The notes beneath the pieces were generated by a model. It saw nothing but the letters and a program-made list of their open reading frames with translations, was not told the DNA's origin and did no database searches. The translations under genes and the position numbers were made by a program. Shown here in pieces: positions 47,819-56,091 of a DNA stretch of 64,000 bases. The stretch is from Leptolyngbya sp. KIOST-1 (GTDB lineage: Bacteria; Cyanobacteriota; Cyanobacteriia; Phormidesmidales; Phormidesmidaceae), in assembly GCF_000763385.1 (NCBI RefSeq), contig NZ_JQFA01000002.1:3038001-3102000 (forward strand). Reading direction: 5' to 3'. Position 1 is the first letter of the stretch. The number at the start of each line of letters is the position of its first letter.

Positions 47819-50809
47819 CTAGCTGTCCTCCCCTGCGGGAGGCAGAGTGGGCTGGGGAGTCCTCTCCTGCGGGGGAGCAATCACTTCTACGGTGCCGGTT
47901 TCGCCGTTGATTCGCACCCACTGACCGCTATGGAGCCGCTGGGTGGCGTTGGTGACATCCATCACGGCTGGAATGCCATACTCCCTGGCAATGATGGCCC
48001 CGTGGGACAGCCGACCGCCGACCTCGGCAATTAGACCCTGAGCCCGGGCGAGCAGAGGGGCCCAGCCCGCATCGGTATAGGGTACGACCAGAATAAACGG
48101 TTCCTCGGCAGTCACGACCTCTAGCTGGGTCATCACCCGCACAGGGCCAGCCACGGTGCCCGCACTGGCCCCAATACCCGAGAGCTTTTGCTGCACCGTG
48201 GCGGTGGCCAGGCGGGGCCGGTTGCGGCTGGGCGGTTCGTTGCCAAAGACCAGGTAGGGTACGGCCTGCATCTGGGCGTCCTGGCGGTACTGGGCCATGC
48301 GATCGCCAATTTTTTCCTGCACCAGCCCCCAGTCAGCGGCGGTCCCGTCAGCCACCAGGGACTGAATTTCGTCCAGGGTGAGAAAGAAAATATCCTCCTG
48401 AGCCCCCAGATGGTGCTGGGCCTGCCACTGGGCAGCCAGGGCCAAAATACTCCAGCGCAGCTCCGCCAGCAGACGATTGTAGAGGGTGTTGACCTGGCCC
48501 TTGAGGTCGAGCCGTCGCTGCACCAGGGCGGCTTTTCCGGTCGGGGGCGGCAGGGTTGTCGGCTTGGCCGTGGGCGGCTGCCTGACAAACTGGGCCAGCA
48601 GCTCGCGCACCGGGCCGGGGTTTTCCCGCCAGGTGGCCACCGCAATATCGGTCCCCACCGGGCTGAGGTAGCCGTACTGGTCCAGAAATTGCTCCATCTC
48701 CTGGAGCAGCGACCCGCCGTCGGTGCTCTCGGCCAGCGCTGTCATCAGGGATGAGCTATCGGTAATGCGATCGAGTTCTGGGGTGGAGAGCACCTGGCGA
48801 ATGTCCTGGGCGATCGCCCGCAGCGCATCTAGGGCCGCAATCTCGACGTTCTGCACGGGGTTCAGGCTTTCTTCGGGCACCTTGAAGAGGGCGCGGCGCA
48901 GGGCAAAGCTGAGCGGCCCCAGAATGTTGTAGTAGGTGACGAGCTTGAGCAGGTCAAGGATGGTTTCGATCCGGCCCACCAAGTCCACGGGGCTGAGGGT
49001 GTGGCTGGGGGTGTCTACTATCGACTGCAGGGCATGACCAAAGCGATCGCTGTCCTGGGCGAACTGCTGCTCCAGCTTCAGCTCGCGGCCCACCAGGCGC
49101 AGCAGACCCGGCAGGTTTCGCAGGGTGGACCCCAGCGGCGGGCGGCTAAACTTGGCTCCCCGAGTCAAAAATTCCAGGCTCTCGGGCGGTAGCCCCATGC
49201 GCCGAAAAATATCCCCCAGCAGGGTGGCATTGAAGTAGGCGTGGGCGTGGTGCAGGGTGGCCGTCTCCTCAAACCTGAGGCCCTGGGCCCGGTTGCCCAG
49301 CACCACGGTAAAAATTTCGCCCCAGACGCCACAAGTGAGGGGCCGATTGATCGACCAGGTGAGGGGGCGAATGGCGCCGGGAATCACTTCGGCGGCAATT
49401 TTGCGGGTCCACAGCGGATGCAGAGTGGTGATCGGACGGCTCTGCAACAGCCACAGGGTCTCGCCGTCGTAGGTCCACTCGATGTCCTGGGGCACGCCCT
49501 GGTAGCGGCTCTCCAGATGGCGAGCCAGGTAGGCCACCTGCTGCAACAGACGCGACGGGGTTTGGCCCTCCCCCTCCACCGTCAGCGTCAGCGCCTCGGA
49601 CAGCTGCCAGTCGGCCTCGGCAATCTCCGCCAGGGGCGGCACATCGTCGGGCAGCACCTGCACCCGGTATTGTTCGGGGGTCACCTGCCCCCCCACCACC
49701 TGGTCGGCACCGCCGGGCAGCGCCTCAATCACTACCGCATCGCCACAGCGCGACACGGGGTCGCGGCTAAAGGCCACCCCCGAAAACTGCCCCTGCACCT
49801 GCTGCTGCACAATCACCGCCAGCCCCCGTTCGGGCAGGCCCTGCCGCTGGCGGTACTCCCTAGCTCGGGGAGCGCTGTAGGACGAGAAGACGCGCACGAT
49901 CGCCTCGGCTAGCTCCTCCCGATCGCCGATGTTCAGCAATGACTGGTACATCCCCGCCGCCGACGCCGTACCGGTATCTTCATCCAGGGCAGACGATCGC
50001 ACCGCCAGGGGCTGGGTGGGAGAAGGGTCTGCGATCGCCAGCAGGGCCGTAGGGTCGTCTCCGGCGGGCAGAACGTAGCCGCGCGGCACCGGGTAGCCCC
50101 AGGCCCGCAGCTGGCCCAGCGTGGCCGCCTTGTGGCCAAACTTGGCCGGGTCCAGGGGGGCGTCGAGGGCCACCAGGGCGCGATCGCCGCGAAAAAACCG
50201 AAACATGGTGCGAGACTCCAAGCGTCCTTCTTCCTCGGGCAAATCCAGATCGTCGGGCAGTTTTTGATAGATCCAGGCGATCAACAGGCTGAGGCAGGTC
50301 ATCGCCAGCACCAGCGCTCCATCGGTGTGGCGCAGGGCGGTGATCAGCGGCAGCAGTACCAGCGCCAGCAGCCGCCCCTGGCGGCGCTCCCGAAAAATGG
50401 TAAACCCCAGCCCGCTCATGATAAACGCCAGCAGGGCCGTCACCCAGTCGTGGACCACAATGCCCCACACCACATTGGTGGTGCCCGCCCCCTTGGCAAA
50501 CCAGTAGCGCCCCATCACCAGCCCAATCAGGGCGATAATTTCCCAGACCGGGTCCGCCGGGAAATAGTATCGGGCCAGCAGCACAACGCCAATTCCCTTG
50601 GCGGCTTCCAGCAGCACCGCCACAATCCCTGCTACCTTGCCGCCGTGGTAAAACGCCGCCGACACGCCCACATTGCCCGTGCCCACCCGCCGCAACTGCC
50701 GCCCCGAGATCAGGCGGGTGGACCACCCGGTGAGGGGCAACCCTCCCACGACCGGCGCCAGCACAAAAATCAAAAAAGCACCCCAAACCTGGGTGAGGGT
50801 CATGGCCAT
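47819..50809 (-). CDS. PlsY-like membrane domain fused to a PEP-synthase/rifampin-phosphotransferase-like protein
   Basis: 996 aa; start ATG at 50809 (50803 possible). Residues 1-190 are polytopic and follow the glycerol-3-phosphate acyltransferase PlsY layout, with RRVGTGNVGVSAAFYHGGKVAG and RYWFAKGAGTTNVVWG, but key PlsY residues look altered. Residues about 215-540 are an ATP-grasp PEP/pyruvate-binding domain (GHKAATLGQL, VRSSALDEDTGTASAAGMYQS, DIEWTYDGETLWLLQSRPIT). After a long helical middle, the mobile His domain (GGRLSHGAIIAREYGIPAV, His near 937) closes the protein. There is no C-terminal PEP barrel. This layout equals that of rifampin phosphotransferase; its substrate may be a lipid or sugar, unknown. 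Confidence 0.88.
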   Translation of the reverse strand: MAMTLTQVWGAFLIFVLAPVVGGLPLTGWSTRLISGRQLRRVGTGNVGVSAAFYHGGKVAGIVAVLLEAAKGIGVVLLARYYFPADPVWEIIALIGLVMGRYWFAKGAGTTNVVWGIVVHDWVTALLAFIMSGLGFTIFRERRQGRLLALVLLPLITALRHTDGALVLAMTCLSLLIAWIYQKLPDDLDLPEEEGRLESRTMFRFFRGDRALVALDAPLDPAKFGHKAATLGQLRAWGYPVPRGYVLPAGDDPTALLAIADPSPTQPLAVRSSALDEDTGTASAAGMYQSLLNIGDREELAEAIVRVFSSYSAPRAREYRQRQGLPERGLAVIVQQQVQGQFSGVAFSRDPVSRCGDAVVIEALPGGADQVVGGQVTPEQYRVQVLPDDVPPLAEIAEADWQLSEALTLTVEGEGQTPSRLLQQVAYLARHLESRYQGVPQDIEWTYDGETLWLLQSRPITTLHPLWTRKIAAEVIPGAIRPLTWSINRPLTCGVWGEIFTVVLGNRAQGLRFEETATLHHAHAYFNATLLGDIFRRMGLPPESLEFLTRGAKFSRPPLGSTLRNLPGLLRLVGRELKLEQQFAQDSDRFGHALQSIVDTPSHTLSPVDLVGRIETILDLLKLVTYYNILGPLSFALRRALFKVPEESLNPVQNVEIAALDALRAIAQDIRQVLSTPELDRITDSSSLMTALAESTDGGSLLQEMEQFLDQYGYLSPVGTDIAVATWRENPGPVRELLAQFVRQPPTAKPTTLPPPTGKAALVQRRLDLKGQVNTLYNRLLAELRWSILALAAQWQAQHHLGAQEDIFFLTLDEIQSLVADGTAADWGLVQEKIGDRMAQYRQDAQMQAVPYLVFGNEPPSRNRPRLATATVQQKLSGIGASAGTVAGPVRVMTQLEVVTAEEPFILVVPYTDAGWAPLLARAQGLIAEVGGRLSHGAIIAREYGIPAVMDVTNATQRLHSGQWVRINGETGTVEVIAPPQERTPQPTLPPAGEDS

Positions 50810-51028
50810 CGGCTGCAAAGGCTACAGAGACATAGCGGCGAGGGTGAGGATCAAGAGGCTGTGCTCACCCCTACCTTCAACCGCACCCTGTCATTCTCCC
50901 CCATGCCGCTGTGGATAGGGCGGACTCTTCCCAGTTGCCCGGGCAAAGTTGCACAGCTACAATCGCCAGACCTGCTCCTGTTCGAGCCACCCTCGGCAGG
51001 CCTATCCCCCCGTTGGCAGGCCTCAGGA

Positions 51029-51694
51029 TCAATCTTGGTAGGGTCGGATATCGTACTGCACATAGGCCTGGGGCTGGCCCGGGGGCGGCAGGGGCTGCCG
51101 TTCGTAATAGTAGGGGTATGGGTTGGGCGGCATTCGCATGGGGTAAACCATCGGTGGCGGCTGAACGGTGCGCCGCTGTAAGTGCATCAGCCAAATCACC
51201 AAAATGGCAAAGGCCGTGCCACCCCCCAGCACCAGCAGCATAAACAGCCCCAAAATGCCCCAGAGCAGCATGGTTTGGGTCTCGTTGTTGCGGGGGATCG
51301 ACTCAATTAGGCGCACCTGCTGAGACGTCATGGCCTCAACCGCCTCCTGGTAAGTATCGAGCTGCTCCAGGACTTTGTCCGTTTCGGCCTGCTGTCGCGC
51401 TAGCTGGGCTTTGAGATCGTCGGCCAGGTTTTTTTGCGCCCGCAGCTCGTCCTGCAGGCTGGTGACCAGATCTTGCTGGCGGGTCAGGTCGCGCTCCAGG
51501 CGGTCCTGCAAAATGTCCTGACTTACTCCCGGCGGTGGGGGCACAGGCACCGTTTGAATACTCAGGCTGTCGGGGCTGGGCGGCGGGGGCGGCAGCGAGG
51601 GGGTGTTACCCGGATCCGAACGCACCACCATTGCCAACACAACCAGGGCTCCCCCAGCGGCACAACAGGTGATTAAGATAGGTTTTTCCTTCAT
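51029..51694 (-). CDS. Hypothetical two-helix membrane protein with coiled coil
   Basis: 221 aa from MKEKPILITCCAAGGALVVL (ATG at 51694; a frame from 51796 adds 34 residues). An N-terminal hydrophobic segment is followed by a Pro-rich linker, a coiled coil (about 55-130, QDILQDRLERDLTRQQDLVT and onward), a second transmembrane helix (about 140-168) and a Pro/Tyr-rich tail (PYPYYYERQPLPPPG). No known family. Expected topology places the coiled coil outside the cytoplasm. Stands upstream of the PlsY fusion on the same strand. Confidence 0.7.
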   Translation of the reverse strand: MKEKPILITCCAAGGALVVLAMVVRSDPGNTPSLPPPPPSPDSLSIQTVPVPPPPGVSQDILQDRLERDLTRQQDLVTSLQDELRAQKNLADDLKAQLARQQAETDKVLEQLDTYQEAVEAMTSQQVRLIESIPRNNETQTMLLWGILGLFMLLVLGGGTAFAILVIWLMHLQRRTVQPPPMVYPMRMPPNPYPYYYERQPLPPPGQPQAYVQYDIRPYQD

Positions 51695-52173
51695 CAATCC
51701 CTGCAAAATCTCATTCCCTTGTCGCGATGGTGGGTGGTGATGAACTCGGATTTTCAGGAACTGTCGTGAGCGGCCAACAGGAAAAACTAAAGCCAAGAGG
51801 CAGCAATACCGCAGAGGCAGCTCCAGCGTGGACGGGGGTTATCTGGAGGGATAAAACGCAAAAACAGAGGTTAGAGCCAACAGAATGGTAGAAAAGATTC
51901 GATGGAAACCCTTATTTTTCAAGCTTTATCATCAAATTATTATACATTGGCCAAGAATTGGCACAACAAATCTATGCTCAACCCCTTTGGCGGAGAAACA
52001 TAGCCTCTGGTTGTGAGATGGGACAACCCAATGCGTTGCTCAGTTCAGCTGACTCGCTATCGAGCACCCATGCAAAAAACTGGGTTTCTGCCAGGGCCGC
52101 TTTTGACGGAACTACTGCACAGAAACCCAGTTGGAGTGACGACGATGGATTGAACCCGCAAAGGAAAAGGACG
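51695..52173. other. Gap with a 13-bp inverted repeat
   Basis: 479 bp, AT-rich between 51890 and 51960. It holds the inverted repeat at 52078-52142 and no credible gene. Confidence 0.4.
52078..52142. repeat. Inverted repeat AACTGGGTTTCTG
   Basis: Perfect 13-bp arms AACTGGGTTTCTG (52078-52090) and CAGAAACCCAGTT (52130-52142) with a 39-nt loop. Sequences of the AACCCAGTTTCT type are scattered in cyanobacterial genomes. No target duplication is seen. Confidence 0.7.
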
Positions 52174-52548
52174 TTAGTTAAACGAGCACTCCACTGTGAT
52201 TTTCAGGTTGCTTTCGGCGGTACCTTTCGTGACGTAGGGAACTCCTGCCTCTCCGCCGACCTTAAGACCGAACTCCAGGGTGACTTTTTCAACATTGGCG
52301 GTGGCCATGTCTTTGAAGGCGTTTAGGGTGTAGCTGGTGTAGGTGCGAATGGTACCTTCAATGGCCTTAAAGCTCTGGGCTGCCTGAACCTGAACAGCCT
52401 GGTTGGCGCTGTTCCATCCTTTGGCGGTACGGGTCGTTTCGCCGTCGAGGCTGGGGCTGGGGGGCGAGTCGGGGGTGACCACATTTTCGGTGGCCTCCAT
52501 ATAGATCTCGGTGCCATCCTCCAGGCGGATAGGGACCAGTTGGGTCAT
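52174..52548 (-). CDS. Trypco1-domain (CU044_2847-type) protein
   Basis: 124 aa from MTQLVPIRLEDGTEIYMEAT (ATG at 52548). The N-terminal strand pattern V-x-L-E-D-G-T-x-I, and FKAIEGTIRTYTSYTLNAFKDM followed by KVTLEFGLKVGGEAGVPYVTKGTAESNLKITVEC, match the trypsin-co-occurring domain family 1. Such proteins are predicted parts of NTP-dependent conflict (defence-like) systems, often beside trypsin-like peptidases. No such partner is encoded next to it here, so its role is open. Confidence 0.78.
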   Translation of the reverse strand: MTQLVPIRLEDGTEIYMEATENVVTPDSPPSPSLDGETTRTAKGWNSANQAVQVQAAQSFKAIEGTIRTYTSYTLNAFKDMATANVEKVTLEFGLKVGGEAGVPYVTKGTAESNLKITVECSFN

Positions 52549-52820
52549 AGTGCACACTCCGATGGTTAAGATGCGTATCCAACTGCTAGGATTCCCCTAT
52601 TGGAGGCAAGGGCCACACTGACGCGGTTTGGGCCAAGGCAACAGGTTTTCCGTACCCCAACCGCCCCTCCAACCAGGGTGAATTTTGTCTATAAAGATAA
52701 GAGAGCCTTTAGGTCAATCCGGGGCGGTCTATTGAGTCCAGCTCGTGGCTAGGGTTTTCTACCGGTAAGCCTTCAGGTCTGGATTTTGACTGAGTTTATT
52801 GCACGGGCAAGAGGGCAGCG

Positions 52821-53333
52821 ATGGCTGATGTAACCACAGACGCATACGTCAGGGATGGCGAGTTTCTGTATCAGGCTGAAGATGCCCAGCAGATCCTGAG
52901 CCTGGCGATCGCCCAGCAGACCGAGTCCGGCGAGCTCTCCCGCACCCAGCTACTAGAAATTGCCGACGAACTGGGCATTGCCCCTGAAACGATCGCCGCC
53001 GCCGAGCGCGAGTGGGACGTTAAGAAATACGAAATTGCCGACCAGAAGGTGTTTGACGGCCAGCGCAAACAGCGGCTACAAAACGACATTGCACAGTTTG
53101 CCATTTGGGGTGGCGGAGCCCTGGTATTTCAGCTGGTGACCGGAGGCTGGCTATGGAATCCGCTACTCTACATTGTCTTTGGCCCCTGGGCGCTGCAGAT
53201 CGCCTGGGATGCCTGGCGCATTTACCGCCCCAACAACTACAGCTACCGCAAAGAGTTTGAGCGCTGGCGGCGCAAACAACAGGTCAAGCGGGCCGTCGGC
53301 GGTGCCGTGCGGCGACTGCTGGGGCCGCTGTAG
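52821..53333 (+). CDS. 2TM domain membrane protein
   Basis: 170 aa. The N-terminal soluble part has a helix-turn-helix-like stretch (QQILSLAIAQQTESGELSRTQLLEIADELGIAPETIAAAER). Two transmembrane helices (about 92-128) follow, then a basic tail YRKEFERWRRKQQVKRAVGG. This is the 2TM domain family, common in cyanobacteria and of unknown function. Start ATG at 52821; GGGCAAGAGGGC lies upstream. Confidence 0.85.
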   Translation: MADVTTDAYVRDGEFLYQAEDAQQILSLAIAQQTESGELSRTQLLEIADELGIAPETIAAAEREWDVKKYEIADQKVFDGQRKQRLQNDIAQFAIWGGGALVFQLVTGGWLWNPLLYIVFGPWALQIAWDAWRIYRPNNYSYRKEFERWRRKQQVKRAVGGAVRRLLGPL

Positions 53334-53364
53334 TGGGGGTAGCGAGGTTGTGAGATGGTGAGGA

Positions 53365-54066
53365 TTAGCCAAACTCCTGCTCAATGATCCGCCAGCTCGC
53401 CGCTGTCACCCCTGGCTCCAGGCTGAGGCGGCTGATAATGTTTTCCAACGCCTGGTCGTTGCGGGTTTGGGTGACCAACTCCGCCTCGACCTCAACTTTG
53501 TCTTTGGCGTCTTCCCGATCCTCGCTGGTCAGGGACCGGAGCCGCATTTGAATCGTGCTGAGGGACTGCAGTAGCGCTGCCCGCACGTGGGCTTCGTCGG
53601 CGCTGCGGCAGGTGAGGGCGCACAGGTAGCACAGCTCCAGCTCGGTGCCCTGAAGGGGTTGCTGGTTGATGCGGTAGCCGAGGGGGCGCAGCACGGTGTT
53701 GGCGATGAGGACGGCGATCGCCCCCATCAACGCCGGGGCAAAATAGCCCGCCCCCGCCAAACTGCCCACCGCCGCCGCACACCAGATGGTGGCCGCAGTG
53801 TTGAGCCCCCGCACGCTCAGCCCCTCCCGCAAAATCACGCCCCCGGCCAAGAAGCCGATGCCCGAGACCACCTGGGCGGCAATCCGGGTGGGGCTGGCCT
53901 CGTCGGGGGTGAGCACCGAGAGCAGCACGAACAGCGCCGCCCCGGTGGCCACCAGCGTGTTGGTACGCAACCCCGCCATCCGCTGCCGCCACTGGCGCTC
54001 CAGCCCCAGGGCCGAACCCAGCAAAAAGGCCACCGTCAGCCGCACCGCAAACTCTGTCCAGTCCAT
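53365..54066 (-). CDS. MgtC/SapB family membrane protein
   Basis: 233 aa from MDWTEFAVRLTVAFLLGSAL (ATG at 54066; a frame from 54153 adds 29 residues). Typical MgtC sequence: GLERQWRQRMAGLRTNTLVATGAALFVLLS, RIAAQVVSGIGFLAGGVILREG, VRGLNTAATIWCAAAVGSLAGAG. Four to five transmembrane helices, then a cytoplasmic ACT-like C-terminal domain. MgtC relates to magnesium limitation and membrane physiology. mgtE sits 216 bp upstream on the same strand, forming a magnesium gene pair. Confidence 0.93.
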   Translation of the reverse strand: MDWTEFAVRLTVAFLLGSALGLERQWRQRMAGLRTNTLVATGAALFVLLSVLTPDEASPTRIAAQVVSGIGFLAGGVILREGLSVRGLNTAATIWCAAAVGSLAGAGYFAPALMGAIAVLIANTVLRPLGYRINQQPLQGTELELCYLCALTCRSADEAHVRAALLQSLSTIQMRLRSLTSEDREDAKDKVEVEAELVTQTRNDQALENIISRLSLEPGVTAASWRIIEQEFG

Positions 54067-54282
54067 TGGCTGTCTCCCCTGTATTAATAACGCGCTCGGG
54101 ATTTTAGAGTTTTGATTTTGGATTGGGGGATTGGTTGCCCGGGGCTTTGCCACCTCATTCCAGCCTGATTCTGATCGAAGGGGTTCCTCCCGCCAAAATC
54201 CAAAATCCTGCCGCAGCCCTTCGATTGTTTACCAAAGCTCCGTAAACTCTGGGTTAAACCTGAGGGTTGGTGAACGGGTCGC

Positions 54283-55653
54283 TCAGGCGATGCCCACCAG
54301 CCAGCCCACCAGGCTGAAGTAAATCAACAGCCCCAGAAAATCTTTGATGGTGGTGAGAAAGGGATCGGCGGCGGGGCCGTGGTCAAATCCAACCCGCAGC
54401 ATCACCATCGGCAGCGATGCCCCCAGGAATGACCCCAGGGTGATCACCATGGTGAGGGCAACGCCCACCGCCAGCCCCAGCTGGGGAATGCCGTTGGGTT
54501 CTCCCTGCCACAGGTAGGCCACTCCCCCGGCAATGCTGCCCAAGATCAACCCCATTACCAGGCCAATGCGGACCTCGCGGAACAGGTAGGCCATAAACTG
54601 CGGCGGGCTGATCTGGCTCCAGGCCAGGCCCCGGGCAAAAATGGTGCTCGACTGGGTGCCCACGTTGCCGCCCATGTCCATCACCAGGGGAATAAAGATC
54701 GCCGCAGCCACCACCGCCTCCAGGGTTTCCTCAAACCGCTCGATCACACCGCCGACCAAAAACCCGCCGATCAGCGTGACGATCAGAAAGATGATCCGCA
54801 GGCGGATGGAGTACAGGGACGGCCCCCGCACCAATTTCTCGCTCCAGCCGCGATCGCGGTTGAGCAGGCTGCCCACCCCGGCCTGTTCCAGAATGGTCTC
54901 GGTGGCCTCCTCCTCCACCAGGTCGATCACGTCGTCGAAGGTGATGTCGCCGATCAGGCGACCCTCGCTATCCACCACCGCAATGGCTGGCAGGTCGTAG
55001 GTTTTTAGCAGCTTGGCGGCCCTGAGTTCGTCGTCGGTGGCGCTGATGGCAATGGTCTCCCCATCCAGCAGGTCGGCAATAAGCTGACTGGGGTCGGCCT
55101 TGAGCAGCTGCACCGGACGCACAAAGCCCCGGTAGTAGCGGGCTTCATCAATGACAAAGATCAGCGCCAGCTCGCTGGGCTCCAGGGTGGACTCGCGCAC
55201 AGTGGCCAGGGCCGCCCCCACGGTGGCGGTGCTGCGCACGGTCAAAAAGCGCAGGTTCATCAGCCGTCCGGCGCTGCCCTCGGGGTAGCCCAGCAGCAGG
55301 TTGACGGCGGCGCGAGCCTGGGGGCTGAGGCCCGCAATCAGCCGCTTGGTGACCTTGGCGGGCAGCTCCTCAAACAGACGGACGCGATCGTCCACGTCCA
55401 GCTCCTCCAGCAGGGCGGAGATCTCCGGGCTCTCCATGGCCTGAATCAGCTCCGCCTGGTCGTCGGGGCGCAGGTACTCAAACACGCGGATGGCCTTGTC
55501 TTTGTCGAGCAGACGAAAGGCGATCGCCCGCTTGCTGGGCTCAATCTCCATCAGCAGTTGCACCAACTCCGCCGGAGCAATGCTGTTGGCTTCTTTTTTG
55601 GCGGCCTCCAGGGCAAAGGGCTGGAGCAGATCGTTCAATACGTTTTGGCGCAT
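54283..55653 (-). CDS. mgtE: Magnesium transporter MgtE
   Basis: 456 aa from MRQNVLNDLLQPFALEAAKK. The ATG at 55653 has a near-perfect AAGGAGGT 5 nt upstream, so the longer frame from 55734 is rejected. An N-terminal superhelical domain (SPEISALLEELDVDDRVRLFEELP), two CBS domains that sense Mg2+ (about 135-255) and five transmembrane helices (FLIVTLIGGFLVGG; PLVMDMGGNVGTQSSTIFARG) are in order. It imports Mg2+. The 5' region carries a MITE-like element (55751-55872). No M-box riboswitch is recognised. Confidence 0.96.
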   Translation of the reverse strand: MRQNVLNDLLQPFALEAAKKEANSIAPAELVQLLMEIEPSKRAIAFRLLDKDKAIRVFEYLRPDDQAELIQAMESPEISALLEELDVDDRVRLFEELPAKVTKRLIAGLSPQARAAVNLLLGYPEGSAGRLMNLRFLTVRSTATVGAALATVRESTLEPSELALIFVIDEARYYRGFVRPVQLLKADPSQLIADLLDGETIAISATDDELRAAKLLKTYDLPAIAVVDSEGRLIGDITFDDVIDLVEEEATETILEQAGVGSLLNRDRGWSEKLVRGPSLYSIRLRIIFLIVTLIGGFLVGGVIERFEETLEAVVAAAIFIPLVMDMGGNVGTQSSTIFARGLAWSQISPPQFMAYLFREVRIGLVMGLILGSIAGGVAYLWQGEPNGIPQLGLAVGVALTMVITLGSFLGASLPMVMLRVGFDHGPAADPFLTTIKDFLGLLIYFSLVGWLVGIA

Positions 55654-55750
55654 GGCGCACCTCCTTTGAAGGGAAAATGGGGTGATTAACAAGGGCCTAA
55701 TGGCAGCCCAAAGGAAGCCCGTTTCTAACTGCAACTCGGCAAAACAATCA

Positions 55751-55872
55751 GGCTCTTCCGGGTTCAGGGTGATAAGCTCGGCTAATATTCAGGCGCAGCA
55801 AGGCTTTCAGCGAATGCAGGGAAAGTAAAATGTATCAGCCAGCACACTTTCAACCACAGATCCGGAAGAGCC
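55751..55872. mobile_element. MITE-like element with ISL3-type ends
   Basis: 122 bp with terminal inverted repeats GGCTCTTCCGG (55751-55761) and CCGGAAGAGCC (55862-55872), with weaker symmetry inward. It is flanked by AACAATCA (55743-55750) and AACAATCT (55873-55880), an 8-bp direct repeat with one mismatch. GGCTCTTC-type ends and 8-bp duplications are characteristic of the ISL3 family. It holds no coding frame. Confidence 0.65.
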
Positions 55873-56023
55873 AACAATCTACCTGTCGGAGTGATTTCAC
55901 TCAACAAAATTGCAATAGAAAGAGGGCTCAGAAATGGGCTTTCTGAACTCAAAAATTAAACAGTGGCAAGGGCGCTGAAGAGTGCTTTGGGAGTGCTGGC
56001 ATAGCGAACCACTACGCCGACAA

Positions 56024-56088
56024 AGATCCCAGGGTTCTATCCTAGGCTACCCCAGGATTCATGGTCAGTCCTAAGAACCCTGGGATCT
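56024..56088. repeat. 65-bp hairpin repeat, copy 1
   Basis: Perfect 15-bp arms AGATCCCAGGGTTCT (56024-56038) and AGAACCCTGGGATCT (56074-56088). A second copy, 65 bp long as well, is at 57320-57384 with 9 differences by my count, all inside the loop. The IS insertion site abuts this copy. Confidence 0.85.
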
Positions 56089-56091
56089 GGG

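Larger units (their letters stand above)
55654..56091. other. mgtE upstream region with two repeat elements
   Basis: 438 bp containing the MITE-like element at 55751-55872 and the first 65-bp hairpin repeat (56024-56088), whose end is duplicated by the IS insertion. No credible gene. Confidence 0.5.

Noticed and set aside
55654-56023. M-box magnesium riboswitch before mgtE
   Set aside because: No conserved M-box blocks found; the symmetry here belongs to a MITE-like element.
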